Positions 54,300-64,000 of a stretch of 64,000 bases of DNA are shown piece after piece. The number at the start of each line of letters is the position of its first letter. The stretch's first letter is position 1. Location: positions 14,322,001 to 14,386,000 of the forward strand of contig NC_061126.1 of assembly GCF_905220365.1 (NCBI RefSeq). Direction: 5' to 3'. Made by a program: the position numbers and the translations under genes. Source of the DNA: Vanessa cardui. Lineage: Eukaryota > Arthropoda > Insecta > Lepidoptera > Nymphalidae. Below the pieces are notes generated by a model that saw only the letters and a list, made by a program, of their open reading frames with translations, ran no database searches and had not been told where the DNA came from.

Positions 54300-54560
54300 T
54301 AGCTTCACTTGTAACTAACCATGTATGTAAGAAAATTTTGGTATCTTAATTTGAGTCATTTCCCCGTCTTTGATTAGGATGAAATTTTGCATACGCTCTG
54401 AATTTAGATGACACTACATGACTAGCTGAGAAACGTCATTGCAAATCCAATATGGCGGCCTCCCCAAGATGGCGGACTGGCTGTTTGAAATCCACCTCCA
54501 ACAAAAATTATAATTAAACTTTTATTTTTGGAGAAAACGCTCCATTTGTAATTTTTAATG
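54300..54560. repeat. Suspected unclassified repeat with paired ATGGCGG motifs
   Basis: GGATGAAATTTTGCATACGC, CATTGCAAATCCAATATGGC, GGCCTCCCCAAGATGGCGGA, then TGTTTGAAATCCACCTCCAA. The GGATGAAATTTTGCA phrase and the doubled ATGGCGG look like a dispersed insect repeat, but only one copy lies here. The name and class are unknown. Confidence 0.35.
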
Positions 54561-55693
54561 TGTGCTAAAAGCGTTTTAGTTTTTTAAACTATTTTTATTA
54601 TAGTCTAGTTTTAATTCCGAAATATTCTTTGCTTGATAAAGTATTATATAGAATCTATTCATAGTGGGTCGGATAGATTGTTCCTAAAGATATTTAAATA
54701 TAAAAGTTATCGTGAAAACAGAACAAGGTTTTGGCTCAGTGACTGTTGGCTGTGATGTAATAAACTTCATGCAGTTCTGTGTGGAGTTAAATTCGATTCG
54801 ATGCACTTAGAGTCGCAAGCCAAGTATTCCTGAATAGCAAAATAAAATCATTTCAATAAAATACGATGTTCGTCGCAAATATAAAATACGACCTTCGTCA
54901 AAGCGTTTCACGATTAGTTGCAGAGAAAATCCAAATAATAAATTCAATAAAAGTCCATGCATTCGTACCCGACTAATTCCTTATAAAGTTGAATTTAAAT
55001 TCCCTACAAGTGGACTCGTATCAACTTCACGTTCTTAGGATTTCCTATAAACTTCTCTTCCTACTATATGGGATTAATAAATTTTAAAAATTTCTCGTAA
55101 TTCTATATCTGGTAGGTTTATTGGGAGTATATTGAGCTTTTCATATTTCTATCTTTCTTTGACGATGTTTTGTTATATAACCTGCAATGAGATCGTACAT
55201 ATATGTAATTTATATGGACATAGACCAGTCATGCATTGCAATGTTTATTTTAATTTGCTTGCAAACTATTTTTCGATACATTTTACGCTAATTTATTCTC
55301 CGTTCTCAAATGTATTTGTCGATCAGTTATAGAAGTTTATTTACTTCAGTTTCTTGTGAGTTAGGAGTAAGCTCTTTATATAAACACCTTTCTGATACTA
55401 ATACGACAATTATAGTGATTATTCAAATTGTTTGGAAGTCTAATAACAGTAGAGGGTTCTACCATCGTCTATGTTTTATTGAAATATTTACTAACGTGTT
55501 TTTCGGCTACGAGTGTCTCGTGTCACGCCATTAGCAACTATTCTCTCAACTCAACTATTGAATACTTATTTATTATTGATAATAATATGTTTACTAATAA
55601 ACATTCTCTTAGTATCTTTTTATATATAAAACGAATGTATTTTCAAAGTGAAGTTGAGGGGGTTGAAATGGAGTTTATTGGTTTTTATAGAAA
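54561..55693. other. Unannotated, no gene seen
   Basis: Several overlapping plus frames at 55132-55703 (66-91 codons) are rich in Phe/Ile/Leu/Ser from AT-rich DNA and show no domain. No repeat recognised. Confidence 0.45.
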
Positions 55694-55988
55694 ATGGAGT
55701 TGAGGTGGTCCAGTGGTTAGAACGTGTGCATCTTAACCGATTATTTCGGGTTCAAACCCACGCAAGCACCACTATGTATATGTGCTTAATTCGCGTTTAT
55801 AATTCATCTCGTGCTCGGCGGTGAAGGAAAGCTGCATGTGTCTAATTTCAACGAAATTCTACCACATGTGCATTTCACCAACCCGCATTGGAACAGCGTG
55901 GTGGAATGTGTTCCAAACCCTCTTCTTAATGGAAGAGTAGGCCTTAGCCCAGCAGTAAGAAATTTACAGGCTGTTACTTTACTTTACT
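55694..55988 (+). mobile_element. Metulj-like SINE, complete, TTACTTT-tail type
   Basis: Head TGAGGTGGTCCAGTGGTTAG at 55701-55720 and B box GGTTCAAACCC at 55749-55759. Body CTCGTGCTCGGCGGTGAAGG, CTGCATGTGTCTAATTTCAA, CACCAACCCGCATTGGAACA, GCGTGGTGGAATGTGTTCCA, GCCTTAGCCCAGCAGTAAGA. Tail TTACTTTACTTTAC. A ~15-bp deletion removes AACATCGTGAGGAAAC. Confidence 0.95.
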
Positions 55989-58092
55989 ATGGAAATTCAT
56001 CATTTTGGATGTCAGAAATATGTATGTATACGTTAATAAATAAACATATGCTTAAGATTTTTTAAACACATCACTTAAGAGTGTGAAACAGACGATTGAT
56101 GATTCTGTGTTTGGGATATAGTATGCGATATTTAGGCTTCTGTCTCTGAGGAATAAAGTATATCTGTTAAAGCGTTTCTGAAAATTTATCACCTAAGAGA
56201 GTAAAATTGGGGAAGAATGTAGTTCACCTTTTGTGTTTAGGCTTTTTTTTATGAATAAAAGACCACTGTTACGATATTTTACGATGTGATATGCTATCGA
56301 GCACATGACTTATACGTATTTTAGTGTAAATAATCGCTCATGAGTTTGAACTTATAATTTTGCAGATACCAAACAATAATCACATCAAAAATTTTATAAT
56401 TAAAATTACATAATCATACGTTCTTTTTTGCCTTGCGAGGAGTCGTTGGACAATAATTAATGTAGGCACTAATTAATGTGGTATATTATTTTTGGACTCG
56501 GATTTTGACAACTTGTTATAATTACCAATAAGACATAAAGTTACGTTCGTCATAAAGCTGTTGGTAAGTGCTATAAGTAAGAGCTCTTCAATTTCAAAAT
56601 ATTTAAAGCTTCTAATCCACTATACTGTGCCCATGGTCGATTCACAGGTTTTCTCACATTTTTTTTCGACGTTTTCGATACTCGTGAAAACTCGTTCGTG
56701 TGTGCTTAAATTTGAATCTTCTACTATCGGTTTAAAGGTTGAATTTTAAACAACAGGACCATCTCTTCTGTTTAGTTTTAAGGTTACTATGCAGGCGAGG
56801 TTTTGATATTGATTCACCATAAACCTTTGGTGGCAACAGCACAAAGGGAAGTCAAAGCCTCCAGGTGACTATGTAATCCTCCGATCAATCTATGTATTTA
56901 TGTATTACTATATTGAAAACAATTTACAAGAATTGCCTATCAGTCAAGACGTTATGAATTTCAATGAATATATACCAAAATAACGATATAATATTCAAAA
57001 AGTTTATACATACAATTTTAAATAGTGTAAATTAAAATACACACATCACGGTTAAAAAGATAGTTGATGACCATATTTGCAACAACAATTTCGTTATTTT
57101 TAATTATAAATAAGATTAGTAAGATTTCATTGGTAAGAAAAATAAAATATCATTTCAGATTTTTTCTATATGTAATAAGTAGTATAAATGGTATTGATCC
57201 AAGGTCATTATTGTTATCAATAAATAGAATTTGTTAATAGATTCTACACAACACCAACTATTGAAAGGTAAAATATCAATATATGTTTATATATACATAT
57301 TTATTTAATATTTTGCCAAATATATTACTAAAACATTTTGCACAGAAATTGATTACAGTCTGAAATAGCACAAATGACACTTTTGTCAGGAAGCCTCAAA
57401 CCGTCACACAAGGGCGAAGTCGCAAGCGGAAACTCGTGTTTCAACCATAGTCTCCTCGACTGGTCAAGTTGACAGTGATTCCGGAAGTTACACGATACAA
57501 AACACCATATAAGAATTATATAATTGAAAATAAATAAAATGAAACTAGTGATGTGAAAAAATCGATAATTTTTAAACAGCAATAAATTGTCATCCTTCTG
57601 GGTCACTGGTAATAAAGTTAAAAGGTATTTAACTTCAAACAAAGTTTAACCTGATTCACGTTAAGCCCCTGGTGGAACAAGTTGAAGAGCAACGAGCTAA
57701 GTCAGCGATTTCAAAAACTTATTTGTAATGAGCAACTATTAACTACGTACTATGGGATATCTTCATTTAAACATTTCAATTCATAACATATCATATCACA
57801 TTCATATAAAAATTCAGAGAACAGTTAATTTTAGTTCTGTGAAACATCAAACCACTGAAGTGTATTTGTGAATTTAATCGACAAAACGGAAGATTAGTGC
57901 GTATCTTTCTACATATAGCATATGAGACATCACATCATATCATGGCATGGTATGGCATGGTACATGACACTTTAATTTTATTAGGTATATATCACAAAAA
58001 CGTTCCCGGAATGTTAGTTTTTAGTGACAATCACTTTGAAAAATAGTAGTACTAAATTTTAGGCTCTGTCAACGTACATTCTTCATTTTTCT
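55989..58092. other. Unannotated, no gene seen
   Basis: Frames at 56561-56749 plus and 57328-57642 minus (104 codons) lack recognisable motifs. GGCGAAGTCGCAAGCGG at 57413-57429 is Helitron-hairpin-like, without a body or CTAG. 57936-57968 is a short imperfect CATGG/TATGG tandem. Confidence 0.45.
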
Positions 58093-58313
58093 TGATGGTA
58101 GGGCTTTGTGCAAGCTCTTCTGGGTAGGTACCGCCCACTTATCAGTTATTCTATGGCCAAACAACAGTACTCAGTATTGTTGTGTTCCGGTTTGAAGGGT
58201 GAGCGAGTCAGTGTAACTACATGCACATTGACGATGTAAGGAATACTTAATATTTCTTACAGCGTCATTGTCTATGGGTGATGGTGACCACTTACCATAA
58301 AGCGCTCATATGC
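58093..58313 (+). repeat. LepRep-A repeat, well preserved
   Basis: TTGATGGTAGGGCTTTGTGC, AAGCTCTTCTGGGTAGGTAC, AACAACAGTACTCAGTATTG, TGAAGGGTGAGCGAGTCAGT, CACATTGACGATGTAAGGAA, GTGATGGTGACCACTTACCA, CTCATATGCTC. The segment between CAGGCACA and TTGACGATG (about 45 bp) is deleted. Confidence 0.93.
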
Positions 58314-58454
58314 TCAAGTTGCTCAGTTTAAACACATGTTTAGTGATCATTTAAGCTGTTTATCAAAGTAATGCAGCAATAACACAATTACAATAAGCTG
58401 TTAGTTATTTTTATCATCAATCAGAATTCAGAATTTGCCACCTTGGTGATTTTG

Positions 58455-58580
58455 ACCCTTATAAATCATATTGTGCTCAACCTGAAGGAAAACATCGCGG
58501 ACTAATATATGTTTCGGATAAAATCATAACACATGTGAATCCAATACAATAAGGGCATTAAGATACAAGTTCTTACAGGC
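58455..58580 (+). mobile_element. Metulj-like SINE, degraded middle
   Basis: ATTGTGCTCAACCTGAAGGA, AAACATCGCGGACTAATATA and CATAACACATGTGAATCCAA track the central part of the SINE. Confidence 0.6.
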
Positions 58581-58686
58581 CTTCAAATGTTCATATATTG
58601 ATTATTAAAATGATGACAAAATGTGTAGGTCCTAAACAAAAGCTGCAAGTTTAAAAGAAAAACTTGTCTCTTATTTATGGTAATTT

Positions 58687-58775
58687 ATGTTTGCAATTTA
58701 CCGTGCTAGGCGGCGTAGGAAAACATAGCGAGGAAACTTCCATTATTCTAAAGAATTTATAAAATGTAGATATGT
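58687..58775 (+). mobile_element. Metulj-like SINE, degraded middle
   Basis: TACCGTGCTAGGCGGCGTAG, GAAAACATAGCGAGGAAACT and TCTAAAGAATTTATAAAATG correspond to the GTGCTCGGCGGTGAAGG to TTCTGCCACATG segment. Confidence 0.6.
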
Positions 58776-58927
58776 CGATAGCAGCAGCAGAATATTGACT
58801 TATCTTCGATTTCTTATCATCATAGAAAAAAACTGTTAATTTGCGTCAGCAAGATGATACTTATTTAAATTGAAAATAATACTTAAAGTATGAAAAGTTA
58901 AATAATTCACTAAATGTATCGTTATAA

Positions 58928-59260
58928 GGCGAGGCGAAATGGATTAAGATGCACGCGTACTAACCTCTGAGGTTAGTACGCGTGCATCTTAACCGATGAC
59001 TACAGGTTCAAACCCAGGAAAGCCACCACCGAATATTCATGTGCTTAATTTGTGTTTATAATACATGCTTGCTCGGCAGAGAAGGAAAACATCGTGATGA
59101 GCCTGCATGTATTAATTCTATACAAATTCTGCCACGTTTATTCCACCAACCCGCATTGGGACAGCGTAGTGGAATCCAAAACCTTCTACTCAAAAGGAGA
59201 AGAGGCCTTAGCCCAGCAGTAAGAAATTTATAGGCTGTTGTTGTTGGTGTTGTTTGTTGT
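58928..59260 (+). mobile_element. Metulj-like SINE with inverted head duplication
   Basis: GGCGAGGCGAAATGG (start of head), then the 58944-58992 hairpin. The normal body follows: CAGGTTCAAACCCAGGAAAG (B box), AATATTCATGTGCTTAATTT, GAAGGAAAACATCGTGATGA, TTCCACCAACCCGCATTGGG, GGCCTTAGCCCAGCAGTAAG, and a tail of TTG units (59238-59260). The A-box segment GCCCAGTGGTTAG has been overwritten, so internal pol III initiation is probably destroyed. Confidence 0.93.
58944..58992. repeat. Perfect 24-bp hairpin with a 1-nt loop
   Basis: The arms 58944-58967 and 58969-58992 are exact complements with a single T between. The right arm is the ordinary SINE head (GTTAGTACGCGTGCATCTTA); the left arm is its inverted copy. 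Such near-zero spacing is characteristic of a replication template switch. Confidence 0.97.
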
Positions 59261-60711
59261 GATTGTTTTAAGGTTTATAAGGCAAGGTTTTAATCTAAGC
59301 ATAAAATATTTTATTATACGGAATGTGCTTCTCTAACGGAAATGGCCCACGTAATTTATCTTCGTAGAACAATACAATGTATCGCCAGTAAATGCGAAAT
59401 TTCAGTGTCGCGTGTCCCGTCCACTTTTTCAAACACTTGATTTTATCGTTCAAGCGCTTGTTGACGCTCGGTCTGGGCATACTTTACACCACGAAAATGT
59501 CACATATATTGTTACACTAAAATGCCGTCATTTTGCACATGAAAATCATGTAAAATTTGTCATTTTGCAGACAAAAATATTTCCAGTGAATAAAGGAATT
59601 CCATTCCTAGGAAACTTGTGTAATTTGCACCAAAATGTATTCTCTTTTTGTATATAAAACATCAACTTTACTTTTCTTAAGGTGCTCTAGTTTATATTTA
59701 GATATATTTGAAGATGGAATTGAATGAAGGTTTTTATCTTCATTCAACTCATTCTAGCGTTTTTATGCTGGCGTTCTAAGAAGTTTTATTTGAAAAGTTT
59801 GTTACATGAACACCTGATAAAGTTTTTTATGACAAAACTACCGGAAAAATAATAATAGACGAACATTGAGTATCAATTGAGAAGGTAGTACAAACTCTGA
59901 CCATCGTATAAAATAGTAAGATTTTTAGACTTGCATATAACGTACCACATGATATAATATGCAAAAATCATTAGGTCGAAGATTTTGGGACAAACTTATT
60001 GTCTGTGCATTGATTCATGATGTTATATCGAAATCTCTTTGGAAGTGGAACAAGAAACCACTAGCCAAATAGATAATGTTTCTTAAACTACACACATAAT
60101 ACTTCAAAACAATAATAGTTCGAAAGAAATTCATTCATATTTCTGTCTATCAATCCTCATTGGGGTAGCGTGTCAGGAGTTCCATATCTATCCTTAATAG
60201 GTTATATGGCATTTGTTTATCAGAGCGTTTACTTATATTACCTTACTTTGTTTCGGTGGAGCCTATACATGAAGTTTATAAAACAAACAGCACCGTGCAG
60301 TAATGACAGGGACAATCAGGCGGTAGTTCACAAACAAGCGAGGCGCCGCGCCAACGCAAACACGACCGGTTCAATTATTTGCTACTGTTCGTTTTTGTTA
60401 TCGACCAATATTGGTTGAACTGCATAAAATATTTGACTACTAAATGAACTGTAAGTGTTCATATTATTATAATTAATTGTTACTGCTTCCTTTACAATGG
60501 ATTTTATGTGTAGTTTATCGAGGAAAGGTTTTCATAACAGAGCGGACGCGTTTTCACTTTGGGGTTCATCATTGACGCAACGTTTTTAAAGGCTTCTGGG
60601 AAAGTTGCCTTAACAGTTAAACCCAAAGTCAATAAGCCACCAATTATAATATTTAAGATTTTACGTGTTTTATTATTTAACCATATCACCCATTCTTTTT
60701 GTGTAGATAAA
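59261..60711. other. Unannotated, no gene seen
   Basis: A small hairpin (TTGAATGAAG / CTTCATTCAA, loop 8) sits near 59720-59747. 60290-60375 is CpG-rich (GCGAGGCGCCGCGCCAACGC). Frames at 59295-59480, 59412-59657, 60170-60418 and 60504-60731 have no recognisable motifs. Confidence 0.45.
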
Positions 60712-60830
60712 TGGCAAACGAGTAGGCTCACCTGATGGAAAGTGACTCCCGCCGCCCATGGATTTCTGCAATACCAGATGGCTTGCAGGTGAGCTACCGG
60801 CTTTTAAAGAAGGAGTAGGCTCTCTTCTCG
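60712..60830 (+). repeat. Lepidopteran GGCTCACCTGATGGAAAG repeat, fragment
   Basis: GGCAAACGAGTAGGCTCACC, TGATGGAAAGTGACTCCCGC, CGCCCATGGATTTCTGCAAT, ACCAGATGGCTTGCAGGTGA, GCTACCGGCTTTTAAAGAAG, GAGTAGGCTCTC. I recognise this order as a common dispersed lepidopteran sequence; its class is not established here. Single copy in this window. Confidence 0.75.
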
Positions 60831-62505
60831 ATTCCCAAATCGAATCGAATAAAATATATTTTATATTGATATTTGACATAAAAACAACTGATTGTATTTA
60901 AATAAGCGCGGATTGAAGTAACACAATTATCATATTTTGATCATAAACAAAATAATGTTGACAAGGAATTTTTCACAAGCCAAAAAATTCACACCATACA
61001 AGATTATAGACAAAGCTACGTAAAAATACTAGAAGATGTCACTTACGCTCATTTGAATCTGTGACATTCTATACAGCATTGTGTTCTTCAAACGCCGACT
61101 TATCTTATATAATTTAAATAAGTAGTAATTACAGAACAGATCTCCGATAAAATTAGGTCACGAAATAACAATACAATCACGAAAGATACGTTTGATAGCA
61201 ACAACGGCTGTATAATAATATTAACGAATTTAACTAATACTTGTTTCAGTTCTAACATCGATGGCTTTAGTTTTGAAATCCAATTTGGCTTTTGTGATAA
61301 AGATTGCTAGTTAGTACACGAAGGGTACTTGATTCGCGACGCTAATGTTGATTGCTTGGGAAATTCGAAATATTTTCTTGGGAGTTCTGATTTGCAGATT
61401 TCTTTTGAAAGCATTTTTTTTTTTGTTTTGATGTTATTTTACCCACTCGTTTGTAAGGCTTTAACGAGACAGTCAATATCGGATTATATATATGATAAAG
61501 GGTGAACATTAAGGTTTTTGTAATTTTCAAGTGTTTTATACTTATAATCAATGGAATAGTTTCTTAATTTCATGTTTGTTCTGATCGGTTGAATGTACAT
61601 TCTGAAAGGGTTGTAGTTAACGCTAATATGAAATATTGCCGTAAAATGTTTCTATTGTAAGAGAGTACTTGAATGTACAAAATACTTAGTTTAATTAAAT
61701 AATTTATTATATAGATTATAGAGTGATGATCAAAGATAGTTTTATCGTGATTTAATTGTTTTAATAAGCTTAATCAATATTAATTAGCTAATATTCTTTC
61801 ATATATTGAATTTTAAGGTTGGACAAAAATACTGTTGAGTTTCTTCTGCCAATAACTATGTACTCGATTTATAACAGTCGAGATGTTTTGTTTTCTGGAA
61901 AGTATTTCTTCCTTTGACATCAATAAATTATTAGGCATTGACTATGTCTTGGGATTTTGGTTGACATATAAGGCAGTACATACCGAAGTCGTGTGGGTTC
62001 AAACTTCAAACTTCGAATCTAGTCAATATTTTTTTTGTTATTAGAATGAAAGAAGATCCATTTAAAAATTCAAACAAATAACTTTTATGCCCTTATTATA
62101 TTAACATACATATATATATATTACTAAATTAAATAGCTAAATTTAAAAAAGTTTCTTCATTTTCCAATTAAATCCCCTTGTGTTCAAATGCAAGCGATAA
62201 ATAAGAAATAACGATTGAGTTTGTGAAGATACGGACTCCTTTTCGGCTTTGTAATAATATTACTCAGCAAAAAAAGTTACTCTCAATTTGCGAAGTCGTA
62301 TCTCCTTCGTTTTTATACCGTAAAGTTAAATGAAAGCGAAGTAGTTTAAAGCGAGGTGCTCGTATAACCGGGGCTTAATGAAATTAAATTTAAAGTCTGT
62401 TTAGTACTATTTCCTAAACTGTTTTGGAAGTTACGGAAAGTAAAAACGTTTGACGTTCTACGTTTAATTGTATCTAACGCTTTTAACCGGTTCTAGGACG
62501 TGTTT
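60831..62505. other. Unannotated, no gene seen
   Basis: AT-rich. GTGTGGGTTCAAACTTC at 61990-62006 contains a B-box-like string, but no tRNA fold or SINE body surrounds it. Confidence 0.45.
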
Positions 62506-62771
62506 GAGAGCCGAGTAACCTAATGGTTAGAACGCGATGCTCGTGGGTTCAAACCCAAGCGCCGCTGAATATTCATGTGCTTAATATTTGTTTTTAATTC
62601 ATCGCGTTCTCGGCAGTGAAGGAAAACATAGTGAGGAAACCTGAATGTAACTACTAACTTCATAGAAATTCTGCCACATGTGTATTCCACCAACCCGCAT
62701 TTGTACAGCGTGGTGGAATTTAATTTTTAGAGGCCTTAACTCAAATGTGGAAAATTTACAGGCTGTTGTTA
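62506..62771 (+). mobile_element. Metulj-like SINE, complete
   Basis: Head CCGAGTAACCTAATGGTTAG, AACGCGATGCTCGTGGGTTC and B box GGTTCAAACCC. About 12 bp is missing in the head (CATCTTAACCGATGATTGCG shortened). Body TTCATGTGCTTAATATTTGT, GCAGTGAAGGAAAACATAGT, CCACATGTGTATTCCACCAA, ACAGCGTGGTGGAATTTAAT. Tail TTGTTATTG. Confidence 0.92.
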
Positions 62772-63030
62772 TTGAACGTGTTTTAATTGGGATTGTCTGT
62801 ACAAGATGTATGATGACTCCTTTTGTAGTTAAACAAGATGGCCTTATTGTCCTAATGGCTTCAGATGAGGGTTTGAATGGACGTTACTGTTAATATGAAT
62901 TTCAATATCAGCCCAAAGTTATGAAGTGTCTTGTTAGATTGTCATCTTATCCAAATATGTAAGACTAAACCTGCCTTTAGACAGATTATAAATATATTAT
63001 AAAACACATGGATTCCAAGAAATAATATAA
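62772..63030. other. Unannotated
   Basis: Short interval between two oppositely oriented SINEs; no feature seen. Confidence 0.5.
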
Positions 63031-63309
63031 AACAACAGTAACGGCCTGTTAATTTCTCATAGGTGGGCTATGTCCTCTCCCTTTTATGAGATTCCACCAT
63101 GCTACATTGGTGGATTCAAATATGGCAGAATTTCGTTAAAATCAGACACATGCAGGTTTCCTCGTGACGTTTTTGTTTTCCCATGAGCTTAATGAATTAT
63201 GAACATAAATTAAGCACATAAAAATTGCTTGACCAATGACTTGCCTGGGTTTGAATCCACTATCATCGGTTAAGAAGTACACATTCCAACCATTTGGCCA
63301 TCTTGCCTC
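63031..63309 (-). mobile_element. Metulj-like SINE, complete
   Basis: AACAACAGTAACGGCCTGTT (tail complement), TTCTCATAGGTGGGCTATGT, TGGCAGAATTTCGTTAAAAT, CACATGCAGGTTTCCTCGTG, AATTAAGCACATAAAAATTG, CTTGCCTGGGTTTGAATCCA (B-box region) and CCAACCATTTGGCCATCTTG (A-box region). Confidence 0.92.
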
Positions 63310-64000
63310 AAGCAAGAAAAGCGAATTCCAAATAAATAGCGAATGCTAAGTCTGGTTTGCCTTGTGTTTTATTATCTAAGGCTTTTCATTATAATCCCCT
63401 AGGTAGTTGCTATTGACAATACCTATCGTCGCAGTTATTCGATGATGTTCGGGTTTTGGATGATCAATGGACATTTTTTTTTATTATTGACAACAATAGT
63501 AATTACTTATCTTAATCAATATCATTCATAACTACGGTGGGAGGGAGTTTTTTTATAGTGCACTAAGGCGTCTATGGACTTAGATGCAGATAATGTAAAA
63601 ATATGTACCGATGTTTGACGGTGCCTTATGTATATATATGATTATTAGTTAATAAGATGTTTCATTTAATCGTTCTTGACTTAGATTTGTTACCAATAAT
63701 TATAATATTGTTATTAATTTGATTCACATGGAACTTTCAGGTAATAATGATATAAATATATATAAAAAACATTTTTTAACTTTCTTTTCAAATTCTAGAA
63801 GTATTAGAAGATATAAAACAGGGAAACAATCGCATGAGAAAAAATACAGACGGATACGAATAGATCGCTTGGGTCGAAGCTTAATGTATTATAATTCAAA
63901 GAGGTATATTTGTACTTTATTATAGCTGAACGAAATTAAACCTTGTATCCAGTGATCTAGAGTTCAATTTTAACTGACGAAGTTTCGTCAAATGACAAAA
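63310..64000. other. Unannotated, no gene seen
   Basis: AT-rich to the window end. The 68-codon frame at 63719-63925 has a basic C-terminal half but no recognisable domain. Confidence 0.45.

Noticed and set aside
61990..62006. Isolated B-box-like GGGTTCAAACTTC.
   Set aside because: No A box at the right distance and no repeat body nearby.
1..64000. CRISPR arrays, bacterial operons, phage or plasmid functions.
   Set aside because: No regularly spaced direct repeats, no ribosome-binding-site-led long ORFs and no prokaryotic gene content. All recognisable elements are insect-type.

Overview
This window looks like non-coding, AT-rich nuclear DNA from a ditrysian lepidopteran, most likely a butterfly. 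That call rests on its interspersed repeats. There are about 20 copies or fragments of a tRNA-headed SINE of the type described in Heliconius as Metulj, and two copies of a second tRNA-derived lepidopteran SINE. There are many short Helitrons ending in a (T/C)CGTGCGAAG..CTAG hairpin, 3' ends of a LINE whose tail reads TTTATTTTGATTTTGATT, an RTE-type LINE 3' end with a (TGATGA)n tail, and about 16 copies of an unclassified ~280-bp butterfly repeat, here called LepRep-A. I see no convincing host protein-coding gene, rRNA or genuine tRNA gene, and no prokaryotic feature or CRISPR array. The longest open frames (102-117 codons) are of the length expected by chance in this composition, or lie inside repeats.

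Layout. 0.2-5.5 kb: scattered Helitron, SINE and LINE fragments. 6.1-6.4 kb: a LepRep-A copy carrying a perfect 21-bp hairpin. 7.1-7.7 kb: a CpG-dense island of unknown nature. 8.5-13.9 kb: three short Helitrons, SINEs and LepRep-A copies. 14.2-17.2 kb: a G+C-richer open-frame island, a complete SINE, a promoter-like CpG-rich patch near 16.4-16.8 kb and another SINE. 18.3-26.5 kb: SINE/LepRep-A debris and a (TA)n microsatellite. 27.6 kb: an RTE-type reverse transcriptase C-terminal pseudogene. 31.8-32.9 kb: Helitrons and a 360-bp foldback MITE.

33.1-36.2 kb is the most striking structure: a 2.9-kb foldback element (two arms of about 1.37 kb around a 150-bp loop), with the same Helitron nested at the mirror-image position of each arm. 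A one-and-a-half-armed relative at 42.49-44.18 kb is inserted inside a LINE 3' end. Between them lie a SINE, a pogo/Tigger-like MITE with a TA duplication (37.88-38.12 kb), LepRep-A copies, the second copy of the other tRNA-SINE, and a 38-bp-TIR element that encloses a (TA)n tract and a GAAACGTCGG motif (41.9-42.1 kb).

44.4-64 kb returns to sparse debris. It holds one intact-looking 261-bp Helitron (46.62-46.88 kb), several SINEs and LepRep-A copies, LINE 3' ends, and a SINE at 58.93-59.26 kb whose tRNA-like head was rewritten into a perfect 24-bp hairpin with a one-base loop.

No gene pathway can be described. The biology visible here is transposable-element turnover: nesting, exchange of element ends, foldback formation and local template-switch mutations. 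Family names come from recognising motifs by eye. Boundaries are good to a few bases where terminal motifs are present (Helitrons, pogo MITE, hairpins) and to about 10-20 bases elsewhere.
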